Shown here: piece after piece, positions 31,542 through 44,292 of the stretch | Layout of the letters: every line of letters starts with the position of its first letter | Numbering within the stretch: position 1 is the first letter of the stretch | Source: Epichloe hybrida | Taxonomy: Eukaryota > Ascomycota > Sordariomycetes > Hypocreales > Clavicipitaceae | DNA length: 64,000 nt | Direction: 5' to 3' | NCBI GenBank assembly: GCA_019022495.1 | Contig: JAFEKR010000019.1 | Coordinates: forward strand, 1 to 64,000 | The notes under the pieces: model-generated | Database searches by the model: none | What the model was told of the DNA's origin: nothing | Seen by the model: only the letters and a program-made list of their open reading frames with translations | Program-made: the position numbers and the translations under genes

Positions 31542-32901
31542 TGGAATTAAAATTACGAGGACTAGCCTGACGAATTGGAACGAAGTGTGGAAGTAGTAAG
31601 GAAAAAATGATTGGGAGACCAGAGTGACAGAATGGAAGAGAGAGGCTATTCTTGTTGTTTATATCCGATTTGTGCTCTGTGGACGGTAAATGTTGGGGGT
31701 TGGATTTCTTGCGAAAAGGGGATACATCTGAGACGATAATACTCCTTGGCCCCGAAGCAAGGGTATCGAGGTGAGAAGAGAAGCAGCGGGGTGAAGCAAT
31801 TTCGAGCTGGCCTGGAGAAGTTCCAGGTCGCGCTCATCCGTCGTGGACTCGTGAGGGCTGGACGGACCTCGAGACGCCGCCCAACATTTGATCCATCTCG
31901 CAAGGAGGATGCATCTATCTGTGTCCGTGTCCGTTCACCCGGTTGGAAGGAAACGAAGTGAATCTTGTTCGGTTTCATTTGTTGGACGTGAACGCTGGAA
32001 AGCGACACAGATCAACAGGCTATCTTGGGAGCCGGCACCGGTGGATGTTTCGACATGGTGGCGTGCGGAGAGAGGGGGCCGAGAACTTGATACCGAGATG
32101 TCGGAGGAAGCTGAGACGGGGGGCACCACCAAAAGTCCCTTTTTTTTATTTCTTTTTTTTTGGTATTTTTTTTTGCAGGAAATTTCTGGAAATAGGGAGG
32201 ACACGCGGGCGGCGTTCGTCGTAGATGTTTTAAGGATTCGTGCTCCATGCACAGATCTCCGCAGAGCCTCAATTTTGAAGGGGCACGCAGCGAACAAGAC
32301 ACCCTGGAGTCCCGATCCCTGATCGAGGCGCAGCATCGAGGCACATGTTGTCAAACACGCTCGTCTCCTGGTTTCGCATGGACCTCAACCAGAAGAAGCT
32401 GTGCTGTTGCATGCTCGGGTCCAAGGTTCGGCGGTCAGTGCGGCACAGCCTTGGACTACTACGTTTACTACGTTGTACGCTCCGTCGCTCTGCGTCGCTC
32501 TGCGAGACAACAATGAACCCTTTTGTTCCTCACATTTTATCTTGTTGGTGTCAAGTTGTTTGCATTCATCACATGCCATTTTACGTTTTACGCCTGGAGC
32601 GGCTGGACGTCAAAATGGGCACAACCAACCACATCTGGACAAATGAATGGCTCTCTCTTGGCCCTTGGGTAACCCTCGATTGAACCGAGGACAGAAAGCC
32701 TCGAGCCATGTTACTATTTCTGCCTTGCCGCGCCAAACGCCTTTTTTCCCCCGATTCCAAACACTCCCCTTCCTTCAACCCCAAACAACCATGGCTCGTG
32801 TCAATTGCCCTAGCCTTCCTTACTGTAGCCTTCTTTACTGTACATGTGAGCTCTCACGCCAACAACTTCTCCTTGCGACAACAGCCTCCTGTCCCCACGC
32901 G
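31417..32901. other. intergenic upstream of the secreted acidic protein gene
   Basis: Contains a (GA)n microsatellite at 31510-31537 and T-runs near 32140-32175. No convincing gene in 1.5 kb; open frames overlap on both strands without domains. Confidence 0.45.
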
Positions 32902-34640
32902 CTATGACATGCTATAAGGCACAATGGCCTTGTCAATCACTGGGTCTCGTCGTGACATGGTTTCCTTCTCCGTGCCCCATCTTGACCGGAACTCGCTGTT
33001 TGCCTCCAGTGCCGTGTCCAAGGCCTTCCGGCACTCAGGAGGAAGTAGATCCTTGATGTCGTCCGAAAGGGCTTCCAGCCCGTTGAAAGAAGCCACAAAG
33101 TCCGCCGACGTTTCCTTGCTGCAAGGCCAAGATGCTCCGTTACTAGGCGCGTTCTCGCAGTATGTGTCCATCACAATAAAGTTTCTCGCCATTCTCAGCG
33201 GCACAGGCGGGAACTTTGCACTCCCCTTGGAACCCCCCTCGTCACTGGCAGCTGCCTGCTCTATGCGCACGCGCGTGGGCTGCATCATGGCGGGATACTG
33301 CATCACATTTGTGTGCACATCGTATACTCCAGCATTGTTGAATCTTCGAATGGCGTTGATACCAGCATTGAATATACTACAAGTCCCAGATTAGTTCTCA
33401 TCCAAATGTTTTGTGTAGTAATCAACCACGTCAGGGTCTGCGTCACATGCCTCGCTTCTCGGGCGTGTTCTAGCATCCAATTTGTGTCATTGACGTTGAC
33501 CTTGCGCTTCTTGTACTCCGGCTTCCCGTTTGGAACAGGCACTGTCGGCACATTCGTGTGGTATACAGCACTTGCACCGTGCCAGGCAACATATTGGTTC
33601 TTGTTGTACGGCTGGCCAGGGACAAAGTGGTCGTCAGGATCGGCCAGTTGGCCCTCCACAGCACCCTCTTCGCGGAGCTGGGTCACATTGAAGTCATCAA
33701 TGATGCGCTTGCCACCGACAACGATTCTCGCCCCGAACTCTCGAAAGACTGATCGGGCTGTGACTATACCTATCGATCGGCCCTTGTATGAGTGCGGGAT
33801 AATCTCGCGCTCAATCATGTCTCTCTTCTCGTCATCGTCGACGATAATCTTGTGTAGTTTTCGATGTTTTGTGAAGAACAGGTAGCTGTCTCTGAAACCG
33901 ACACAACGCGCAGGTTCTGTCGACAACATGTACAGTCGATCTCCTCTTCCTAGGACGGTGAACGTACGGCAGCGGTATTCGCGGCCGCCCTCGAGGTTCC
34001 CCGACATGTCGACCTTTGCTTGACCCTCAGGGTCCTCTGGAAGCACACACTCGTCATCCACAATTTCGGCAATAGTACCTTTGGAATCAATGACTTGTTC
34101 TGCTTTGGGTGCCGCCGGCCCGCCTTTACGTCCACCGCGACCTCGCCAGCCTCCTCGTCCACGGCGTCGGGGAGTGTCCTCTGTGACCGTGATCATGGGA
34201 TCCCAGTCTGGAGGCTTGTTCTTGGGTGGCCGACCCAGCCGTTTTCTTCGAATCACAGGTTGTGGTGGTGGGCTAGGTTCTTTGGCCGACCCTTCGTCCT
34301 TTGCAGCGGCGGTGTCGTCTTCTGCTTCTGCTTCTGCTTCTGCTTCTGCTTCGGCTGCGGCTTCTGCTTCTGCTTCGGCTTCGGCTTCGGCTTCGGCTTC
34401 GGCTTCGGCTTCGGCTTCTCCTCCATCATCCTCCTCCTCATCCTCCTCCTCGTCTATCTTGGTCTCTTCTTGCTCATCTCCGTCTTCCTGCGCGGGTGGC
34501 TCTTCGTGTTCAGAACCGTCGTCACCAGCGCCAACGTCAGGCATAGGCTCATCTTCGACATCAGCAAAGCCTTTCGGAGTGCTCTCTGTAGCATTAGAAC
34601 CACGTGTTAGCCTCAATCGGATCCTCGCTTTCGGTGCCAT
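32902..34640 (-). CDS. rsc7: RSC chromatin-remodelling complex subunit RSC7 (Npl6/Swp82 family)
   Basis: Exon 1 (34640-33451) and exon 2 (33376-32902) join to 554 residues. It starts MAPKARIRLRLTRG, carries a disordered region with a long (EA)n repeat, an AT-hook-like KRLGRPPKNKP and an RGRGG segment. The RSC7/SWP82 domain follows: ECVLPEDPEGQAKVDMSG, EYRCRTFTVLGRGDRLYML, FREFGARIVVGGKRIIDDF, then KKRKVNVNDTNWMLEHAREA and, after the intron, VYDVHTNVMQYPAMMQPTRV. The intron uses a GC donor (AG|GCATGT) and an AG acceptor; the neighbouring GT at 33447 would break the frame. Family knowledge: nucleosome remodelling at promoters in the nucleus. Confidence 0.92.
34310..34425 (-). repeat. hexanucleotide GAAGCx repeat encoding the (EA)n tract of RSC7
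   Basis: The plus strand shows repeated TTCTGC and TTCGGC units, read on the minus strand as alternating Glu-Ala. It produces long false frames on the opposite strand. Confidence 0.8.
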
Positions 34641-35515
34641 GTCGCCGCCGCAATCTTGGAAATCACGGTTGGGTGATGAGAGCACGAGTTGCCAGGGCAA
34701 ATATTACAAGACGGCAGAAAAAAAAAGACGACGAGCGTCAGGAAGCGATGGTAGGGCTCAGGAGAGCCCGTGAAATGCTATCGCGCAAGTTTCTGCACGC
34801 TCAAGGTGGTCATGTGGCCGAGGAACGGGGTTGGCGCAAGATGCATGGCGAAGAGAAAAAAAGGAAAGAGAGGCCCATCCATACCCAGTGCTGCGGATGC
34901 CTTCCTAGCAGCGGCGCGACTAGACCTTCGCCCCATGGTCCGATAAGAGCAGAGCCCCTGCTCGAGGAAGTTTCGCAAATCAAAGCCTTGCTTGGTAAAT
35001 GGAATGGGAGGGGGAAAATGCTGCGCGAAAACAGATCTGTGCTGGACAAAAAAAAGAAAAGAACTGCAAGTGGTGATGAAAGCTGGGCTTGGATGCAAAC
35101 GCTGCCCTTTTTTGCCCTCTCTGCCCTTGCCATTGGGATTGACAAGTCGCAAGACGCACGATTGGGACGCGCCTGGTCGCATACTCTGCGTCTGATTGGC
35201 CTAGTCGGGCCCGCCTCAACCCGTCTCAACCCGTGGTGCATGCACGGATGCACGGTGTGAACACTACATGAGCGCACTGTGTCCACCACGCAGCCCATCT
35301 AATACGCGGATAATTGTCTCGTGTAACCCGAACCGTAGATAATTATATCTTCTGTACGGAGTAGAACAATCATGATATGCGCGCCTTCATGGCCATATTC
35401 CAGGTTGGAAGGTAGTTTGCTAGCTAGAAGATACGTAATCCATGAATGAACTCCAACTCCCCATTTCCAGAATTCAGCCTTCTATGAATGCTTCCCTGTA
35501 TTTTTGTATCTTCCT
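34641..35515. other. intergenic between rsc7 and ubr1
   Basis: Presumed rsc7 promoter and ubr1 3' UTR. A TGTACGGAGTAG motif lies near 35354. No gene recognised. Confidence 0.45.
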
Positions 35516-38500
35516 CTACAAGGTGTCCCAGCCGCCACTATTGATCTCGGCCTCCAACCTGCGGCTGATGACACTGGGCACCCCGTGATTCAGTACTGTA
35601 TTTCGTATCATGAGATCATACCGTTTTTGATTGAGGAACAACTGTCTTCCGTGACGAAGCTGAGGATCAGTCTCGCCATACTTGTCGGTGTAAGGAGCTG
35701 GGGTGTATGATCCAGACTGGCGGAAAAGGTAGACCGTTGAGCATTTGCGAACGTTCAAATAAACACCAATATTTTGTTGGCACCTGAAATTTTTTTGTCA
35801 GCAATCGCTTCAAAAGCAAGGCAGTGTTCAGACAGTACGCCGCCTTTAAAAAGACACTTACTTGCGCATATGTTGCTGTGCGCCGCCGATCCTGGTTGTG
35901 TCCCGGCCAGTAGTCTCGGATTTTTGGCAACAGGTGCTCTGACTGCACAAGAGCTCACCACAGAATAGGCAAATGACAGGGTCTGTGAGGTCTTGACCCG
36001 TCGTCGGGCATTTTCTTCTCGTCGCCGCCTCTATCAAGGTATCGTACGTTTTGGGTAGGCCAACCAATTCAAAAATACCTGGATGGCTGACTAGGGATGA
36101 ACGGCTCATATCACCGTACCCTCGAGGCCACATAACTTGATGCTTAACCCATCCTGTGACTAGGGCGCGGGTAGTCGCTGGCCAGCCACAGGCAGCTGCT
36201 GTGTCTGTCATGGCAGCACACATTTCGTCAAATGTCGGTACTCGGAGTGCCTCCGTCAATCTGTCAAGCTCGTCTGCATCTGTATCTTGGTTTGAAGAGA
36301 TGTAGCTTTTGAAATCGACCCCATACTTGACGTACAAGAACAACACGCTCTTTCGCAAGAAAGTCAGTGCATACTTCTTCACAAAGGTATACCACCCTTC
36401 CAATGTATCAACACCTGGCTGTTGGAAACCTTTGTTTTCCGCTTCTTCGTGACTGGGCTCCGTCGCGTTGGCAGCCTCAAACTCCATGGCGGTCTGCGTA
36501 ACTGCGAGGGCAAACTGGGCGAAGTTGGTCATGGACGGATCCTGAGTGTGTCTGCCGGCAAGGCCACCAACCCACATACTGACGGGCATATTTCGCCCCA
36601 TGTGATACACAACCTTGACGACCTCGGCAAGGTAGCACAGCCGGAGCAGATGGGAAACCTCTGCCTTGTGAGCAGGTACGAGACCGTAGGCACATTCGAC
36701 CAAGAATATAAACACGTCTAGGCTCAAAAGAGGCGGGTATACATCCAATGGTCTCCTAGCATATGGCGTACCAGCTCCGAAATATCGTGACATGAACAGC
36801 TGACAATGCTGTCTCTCACTATCTTTGCGAAACTCGGTCACGATGCGGTTGTCTGAATCAGAGTGGCGAGCTCCCACGGATATGTAGGAGGATGCAGTCT
36901 CTGACAAGACTCGCAGGTGCACGAGTACTTGATCCGGAATCTTGCTCAGCAGCGTCATGCCAGGTAAGGCTTCGATACCTCGCTGCTGGATCTCTACGGA
37001 CGAAATGGTGAAACCAATCACCTGAACCAGGGTGTCGCTTGAGCAAAGGTCATCGCTCCCACCGCGTTTGCTATCAATGATGTGCTTGGTGTGTAGCCCG
37101 TTCACACGCAAAGTGTCTCTGAGGCGCCGATAAGCTGAGAGCAGGTCTCCAACAATCTGACTGTGGGCTGCAGGCGGTGTCTGTGAGTTGCTGGGCTCTG
37201 GAGTGCCAGCAGTCGAGAACGATGAGCTGGCGGGTGTCCCGAGGACAGATGACTGCGCATCCGCATCATCTCTTCCCCATAGTGCTTCGCTGCTGGGCTG
37301 TGGGTTGGTCAATGTCTCAACCAAGCTTCCCGGTACGCTGGGGGTGAAAATGGTGGAAAGTCCGGGCTCGTCCACTTCTCGCGCTTTGCTTCCACCAAGC
37401 CAGTACGCCGATCCCATTTGCTTTTCCAAGAAATTTTCGAATGGGCTTTGCGGCTGAAGATATCCAGGATACGACTCTTCCAGGCCCTTCCATATGATGG
37501 GAAGAAATGCGTTGCCGAGCGCCTTACACAGAGGGCACACAAACTCATTGCGCCGAGTGTCTTCAGGGTGATGTCGCGCAATTTGATGAGCGTGTCGACG
37601 GTTTGTCGCTTCGTAATACAGCTCGAAGCAACGATAGTGCATCATATGGCCGCAACTGCTCGCTACCGGACCTGGTCTTGAGCGATTGGCTTTGTATCCT
37701 TTGCCAATGGTCTGTCGTTCAGCCAGAAAAGTCTCGCCATTCGCGTTGAGCTTTTCCACCATTTTTCGATTCTCGTGGGCAATGCCAAATGGCCGAATAT
37801 CTTCAGCAGATCGATCGAGACTGCATGGTGTCTGAGAAGCCTCTCTTACAACATCGGGATCTTGGAAGTCGGTTTGCCGGAGTACACGGCTCTCGTTTAG
37901 GAGTGCAAATGTGCCATAGAGTCTTCTGTCATCCGCTTCTTCCTGACACAATATGCATGTTCCCATGGGGTATTTCCAATTATGTTTTCGATCTTCGGAC
38001 TGATCCATTTCTTCGTCGTCCTCGTCCAAGTCAGATCCCCAATCAATGCCACCTTGAGTCTCAAGAAAGCTTTTTTGCTGTTGCTGGAACTGCGCCATGA
38101 CTTTTGCTTGGCGGCTCAAGGCAGCCTTCTTTCGTCTTTCGCGCTCCTCCTCTGCTGATGTGTTGGCGGGAGAAGCAGTATCAACACGATCCACAGTGAT
38201 TCCAAGATGAACAAACGAGGTCTCGAATGCTTGGGGCCGCTTCTGCTTTAGGCGCCTCAACACCAAAGCTATCTTTGGGTGAACTGATTTGAATTCGTCC
38301 TTGGTCGCCATCATGTTCAACAGTGATACAATGGTTCGAGAATTGTTGGCCTCTGGCATGAAGTTGCTTCGAGCAAATGTTGTGAGAGCAATTTGAACAA
38401 AAGAGTTGGGTACTTGCCCAGCTGGGTCCAGCTCATTGCTCTTATCTTCCAGAATAGCGATGAGGATCAGATGCAGAACCACCTGAAGAAAGGTTTCCAG

Positions 38501-41500
38501 ACGTGTGACAGGTATTGACGGCGTAAACTTTTGAGCGACAAGGGGATACAGCAGTGAGTAGTAGATTATTTGCGAGAACATGCCGGTTCCAGTGAACTGC
38601 CCCAAGTTCTCAAAAAGGCCTGATGGTACGGCTCGATGTTTAGGTTCGTAAACGATCTCCTCGACTGTTTTCCCCGTCTTCTTGGCCATCTTCTTCCGAT
38701 AAGCCATCTCGGACTCCTCGCGCTGATTCTTGTTGTAATGTGCAATGTAAGGGTCAATCTCTTCGATGAACTCCGGACGAAGCTCGAAGGTGCCAACATC
38801 GGACACACCCTCAGGTGGCTTGAAAGTTGCCATTTCGTCTAAAACGCGGTGGAAGTCCTCTTGCTCTTGATACTTCTCTGGTAGTTTGTTGCATATCTCG
38901 TTGAAAGACAATGGCTTGAAGCACAAAACATGCGTGATATCGCGCCGCATGGCTAGAATGCGGGAGTTTGTTTCGTCTTCAGGAGCGATAAGTGAGGTCC
39001 GGTCGCTCAGAAGAATGATCAATAGATGAATCATGTCCTCGACAATATCCAGGTGCTGGGCATCATCTTGGGCTTCTGATTTGAGCTCAAACAAGCCCTT
39101 AACCCATCCGTCCATCCCAAATCGATCGATGATGGAAGCAAGCACCCGACTTGGGTTGCACACGACCATGGCGGTTTGCAATAGGAAGATGTCCCGGTGA
39201 TGAGAAACGTCTCTTTGCCCGACACCTCGATAAGTGCTTGCTTGATGCCGCAGACTGATACCGTTTCTTACCCACATGTTGGCTTTAATCTGGGCTAGCC
39301 AGGCGCAGACTCGCAAGGGAAAGTCAAAGACTGCCATCAGATAATCCTCAGGATCGTAGTCTTTTCGTGGAATCTGCGGCCGCCCCATTAACTTTGGTTT
39401 CGAACGAAGCTCCTGGGCAGTAAAACTCATCAACGTTCGAATATTGGATGCGGGGAGGGAGCGTCCACACTCTATCAACCAAGATAATGTGTAGTGAAGT
39501 GCATGATGAAAGCTGATGGAATCCTTTTCCACCACAAATTTGACCACATGGTAGGAGGCATTGTCCGGATCAAACTCAAAGTCGCCCAAGAACTTGAACT
39601 TAACTTCATCCTTGATTTCCCCTTGCTTGAAACGGTGACGCTCTGCGCCAATTGAATGTAAAATTACTGTCTTTGCAGTGAAGCGGATGGCTCGTTGGAG
39701 GTAATGAGTCTCATCGGAGGGGCAGTCCCGGAAGGCCTCGGCCAGGTTTCTGGCTTGAAGATTGATTTGCCTCGTTACCAACGACGCCGTTATCCAAGAA
39801 TCTGCTTCGTATTCTACGTGCTCAACCACCGCTCGCACATTTGGCCCAATGCATTGATGAAGTTTGACCAGATCCAAAAATTGCATCAAATACCTGGGCT
39901 CCGACCTCACTCGTTCTTGGACATGGGGCGAGCCAAACAAGTACTTCAAATCTTGGTAAAAGTGATACATGCGGCGATTGGTGACAGAGCCACTTTCAAA
40001 GGCAAGAACTGCATCTGGAGACACATCCCAGGGGTGACCAACCTGTCTAGTTGTCAAGAATGTGTACAGTATGGCGAGCAAGCTGCTCATGAAGTTGCCA
40101 CGCTCGACAACTTCTGCAGTGATAGAAGGAGTGGTTAACATTTGCAGCGAGAGATTGATGATTGAGTGATCTGGTTCTCTGTCACCAACAAGGTACAGCT
40201 GAGCTAGTATTGTGTAGAGGCTGGCGAATCTCAAAGCCAAAACGCGTTTGAATTCGGGTATCGACACAACAGTCGAGATATAAAGGGATCGGAGGTCATT
40301 TCTGACCTTTTTCCACATGCGCAAATCGAAAAGCAGAAGCCAGTCGAGACGGACACGCTGAAACACATCCTCTGCGGGTGGCACATTGTCTCGCTGAGTA
40401 TAAACCTGCGGTGTTTCGATCCAGTATCTACCGGGTCGTGGGGTGACTTTTTCGGTCCTTCCAGGAGTTTTGGGCACATCAACGTTCGCTTTGGCATATA
40501 TAGCGGGGGCGATCAGAGGCTCTGCTGCGTCAGAGTCTGAAGGAGTGCCGTCTCGCTCTCGAGGCGCAGCTGCAGCTGCCTGGACGGCTGGTGGTGGAGG
40601 AGGCGGAGGGGGATACCCTGCCATGGTGGCCTCATCCTCTTCTAGAGCTTGATCTGATTGCGACCAGTTCATACCGAGGTCACCGACATCTCCCCTCGCA
40701 TCGACCATCATGACGTCGTCATCCTCATCCTCATCACCTCCTGCTACAGAGCTTGTCGGTGAATGGTTTTCTTCGCCGTTTTCACCCATGTCAGCGTCGT
40801 CATCTTCGCCTTCACCTTCGTCATCTTCGTCCTGCGCATCAATATCAGGTTCCAGTTCGTCGCCAGGGCCAGCAGCAGCTTGCAAGGCCATTAGAAAGCG
40901 TACATTCGCCCCGTGTATTCTGGTTCTTGACTCCAGGTCCTGATCGTCCTCATCCTCGTCATCAATCAGGCCCGATGTATGTGTAGCAGGACTACCTTGA
41001 CGCCACGGTTTCATTGACTCATCGCAGACCAATCTCCTCAAGATATGATTGTCGTGGCCGACAGAGCAACCGGAGATATCGCTTAGCCATTCAACGAGGG
41101 TGCCACACATCTGCTCACGAAAAGTATCTCGAGCTGACCTGATTGTGACGGTAACTCTAATGGCTTCCATTATTTTTGCCATTTGCAGTAGCCGTTCAAT
41201 ATCAGGTAGATAAGTGAGAATACTCCTTCCGATAGCATCCGTTTCCCATGCGTCGCGAGCAGCCTGACGACGATTTTTTCGACAAGCTCGAGCAACCTGA
41301 TCTTGTACCTCTTGGACTGTGTGTTTCTCGTCATTCCACAAAATGAGAGCGAAGTCGTTGCAAGGCTCTACTTCTGCTCCGTAGTACTTGGACGATAAGC
41401 GCGATGACTCCTCATCTTTTTCTATCAGTTCTTTTGTTTTTGCCTGCCGTAGCTGTTCCGGCGAGCAGGAAATAACGTCGCAAATGTAGTCGAAGACGCG

Positions 41501-42064
41501 GCCTATCGTCATACGAAGGCTCTTAACAAGATCATCCGGCAAAGCAGCCGCCTGTTTCCCCTTGCCTTTCTCTGGGCCCGTTTGCATGTCAGAATGGATC
41601 GTGCAGAATAGTGGTGTGTTCCAAGCTTCGTCATCGCCACAGTCGCAACATCCGCTGTTTCCGACGGAGATCTGTATGCGGACCATGTGACCAGTGTGAT
41701 CTGTCGAATCGAAGCATCGGCTGCATAGACAGCATGTCTCGTCAGTCCCGCATGTGCGACACATATAAGATGCCTCTCCCGGCTTGAAGATATGCCCGCA
41801 TCGTTTTCCGCGAGCCGCTTCTGTGTATTCAGCACCCTCGACCGCCCCTTGAGCATCACTTAGTTTCAAAGTTTCTGTCAGTTTTCCGTCGGGGAACAAG
41901 AGTCGCATATAATCATTATTGCCACCAGCCAGAGACCAAAACAAGCTTCGCAGAAGCTCTTGTGCAGCCTCCTCAGTATAGCGATAGCCAAAACGAGCTG
42001 GCAAATCTGCCAGTAGCTGGCAGAGCTGCTGCTCTTGTGTAGACATGGGTGTTTCCATGCTCAT
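35516..42064 (-). CDS. ubr1: E3 ubiquitin ligase UBR1 (N-recognin)
   Basis: One very long exon (42064-35862) and a short last exon (35783-35516) give 2156 residues. The start is the first Met; Met3 or Met7 are alternatives. The UBR box at about residues 86-148 has the Cys/His pattern CGHIFKPGEASYMCRTCGTD and ends GCCDCGDDEAW; it binds basic N-terminal residues. A long helical scaffold with an acidic insert follows. A RING-H2 (about 1371-1515) starts CILCQEE and ends CPLCKALG. The C-terminal cap spans the intron, with GGAQQHMRK joined to CQQNIGVYLNVRKC and finishing SRRLEAEINSGGWDTL. Family knowledge: it recognises N-degrons with the E2 RAD6 and sends substrates to the proteasome. Confidence 0.96.
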
Positions 42065-42812
42065 AATCCTGTCATTCCCGCCGCGGTGTATTCGATCGAG
42101 AGATTCGGGGAGAACCGTCTTCTTGTTGGAGTGGGGGAGGTGGGAGCAGCTTAGTCGGTAAGGTTGCTGACAATTACGACGGCCATGGACACGTCAGGCA
42201 ACGGGGCTCAGTAGAAAAGGAACTGGATATCTTGTGCGTAGGGAAGAAGATAGCAATGAGCTTCTGCTTTGCCAGAAGAGCGCGGTGTGCGGCAATTCAG
42301 CTCTTGATGATCTCAGTACGAGTTTCGAGCCGTCTGGTGCTTTGTTCTGGTTCTGGCGTGGTTTGGGGCTTGGTGGGAGGTTTTGCCCCTCTGAGGCACC
42401 ACCGACGTCAGTTGGCTACGAGCTGGGGCGCTGCGCAAGCTTCGTTGGTTGGTTGTCCTGCTCCGAGGAGACCCCGTCACTGCCCGTACTGCCCGTTTGG
42501 CAACAGGCAGCCTCGACTGTGTTCAACTCATCCAAATTCACCTGCTACTACACGATTCGGGCTGAGAAGAATAGGTAGCATCATCAGGGGGGAAATCACG
42601 TCTCAGCAGAGCAAACCAGTGCCCGCACAGGCCGAGGAAGTGCTATGCAGACGAGCCACTTTCACAGCAACAGGACACAAGATCATCTCCTATTCCAAAG
42701 CAATGCGTGAAATGACCTCTATTCTTTTGTGAATTGTACAAGTCTAATAGACACCGAGACCGCAAGCCGTTTTACACTTCCCGGCCATCAGATACACATT
42801 CCATCCCAACCC
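42065..42812. other. intergenic between ubr1 and qcr9
   Basis: Upstream region of ubr1 and 3' UTR of qcr9 (both minus). A 166-codon plus-strand frame at 42232-42732 has no domain and is rejected. Confidence 0.45.
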
Positions 42813-43265
42813 TTACTCCTCGTCCTCGTCGCCACCCTTAACATACTTGTTTCGGATGTCCTTCCATTGTCGCTATGTGAGCCGTTAGTATCGCTTCCCT
42901 GTGCATAATTCTTCCATGCAAGAACTCACGCCGCGGTTGTGGTTGTCCCACCACTTGTTGATGCCGTTGTTGAAGCCACTGGGGGTGAAGTCAGTCAGTC
43001 AAATCTTGATTTCTTGCCACAAGGGAGCCATACATTTCGAAGGCGAAGCCAGCGCCGAAGACTGCCGCCAGCATGGCGTAGTTCTTTCGGAAGAGAGCGC
43101 TATCGTCCCTTCATTAGTCTCGAATTCGTGGTTGCGGTCGGTGGTTCGGCTTTCTTCGAAGTACTTGCCTGTAGAGGGAGTTGGCGAAGGACTGTTGGAA
43201 GCGGGATTAGTTTGGGGTTTGGGGTTTTGCCTAAGCAGTGCGCGGTCGCCACAGGAGCTTACCAT
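42813..43265 (-). CDS. qcr9: cytochrome bc1 complex subunit 9 (QCR9)
   Basis: Five tiny exons, 43265-43263, 43191-43169, 43099-43034, 42978-42930 and 42872-42813, join to 66 residues, the size of fungal QCR9. The product reads M-SFANSLYS, then ALFRKNYAMLAAVFGAGFAF (the single membrane span), GFNNGINKWWDNHNRG and RQWKDIRNKYVKGGDEDEE. Exon 1 is only the ATG. Intron 2 has a GC donor in good context (AG|GCAAGT). The last intron carries a perfect TACTAAC branch site. Family knowledge: subunit of respiratory complex III in the inner mitochondrial membrane. No single open frame shows this gene, so simple ORF calling misses it. Confidence 0.9.
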
Positions 43266-44292
43266 TGTGACTGATCTTGCAATTGAGCACTGCGATGTAC
43301 AGTATAAGGGGGCGATGGGTCGTGAAGCGGTCGTCGGTTGAATTCGTCTCGAGGTTTGAAGCAATGGCTCGAAGCCTCGAAACGATGCCGGGGAAATTCG
43401 CGATGGACTGAGGCAGCCTTTGCATGCGATCTGATTGGCTGCGTCGGCTTTGTGCAGCGCCACCTAACTTCGGCGACGCCTGCGTTACGGAGTACTCCGT
43501 ACAGAGAGAGTCGCAGAAACGTGGACTCGTGGAGTACTGGATTAGTTAAAACTGCTCAGGGCAATCTTCAGGCGCACCTGATTTGAATTGTCAGGATCGA
43601 AGCTATTCGGAGCAAAAATCCGAGGATTCCTTTCAGTGTGCGAAGATCTCAGGCGGGTTGCGGGCTCAACACCTCTTCTACTAGCTAGTATAAGCACGGT
43701 ACTTTTTGTCATGAGTGTTGGAGCTGTATTCTTACGTGACTCTTTGTATCTCTTCATATAAGAAAAGCCCTAGTCCGTAGTACTTCTATTATATAGGGGG
43801 ACTCTCTACTCCGTAGTTCCCTAATCCATTTTTTCACCCTTATTTTCATTGGCCTAAATCCCTATCCGTGCTTCGCCTGACGTCTTCGCATATTCAAAGG
43901 GATGGTTAGATGCACTATGCAGGTACTTGACTGGCTTCTTTTCCTAATGGTTTAAGAAGATGTCGTCTTTCGAAATGGGTTCCTGCTGATTATTAACAGT
44001 CTTTCCGTCATCAGCCTGGCAAGCAGAACTCCTCCTAGGGGTCGTCGACACTGAAGTGGGCCACAGCACAGCCAGAACTGCGCCCCGCGCGAATTCCCAC
44101 CAGGCTCAACCTTTAATGTGCGATTCTCACGGGCGCATCTGCTTCTTCTAGCGCACTCAGGTGCGCTGCGAGCATCCGAGTCTTCTGTCCTTGCCTCAGT
44201 TACGACTCTATTCTTCTTCGCCTTCGCTACCCCCGCTTACGTTCTTCCCCAAGGCTGGCTGGCTAGCGCTGCACCCGGACTGGTCCTCCAAA
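43266..44292. promoter_or_regulatory. divergent upstream region of qcr9 and the PYM-like gene
   Basis: About 1 kb between divergent start codons. It contains a perfect palindrome ACGGAGTACTCCGT at 43487-43500 and further TACTCCGTAG copies near 43809. No gene recognised. Confidence 0.45.

Noticed and set aside
34081..34773. Plus-strand Ser/Ala-rich 230-codon frame
   Set aside because: Antisense to the (EA)n tract and basic region of RSC7.
42232..42732. 166-codon plus-strand frame upstream of ubr1
   Set aside because: No domain and Cys/Arg-rich random composition; it sits in the expected promoter area.
44161..44292. Possible 44-residue N-terminal extension of the PYM homologue
   Set aside because: The extension is Leu/Pro-rich and not Mago-binding-like; the conserved domain begins soon after the ATG at 44293.
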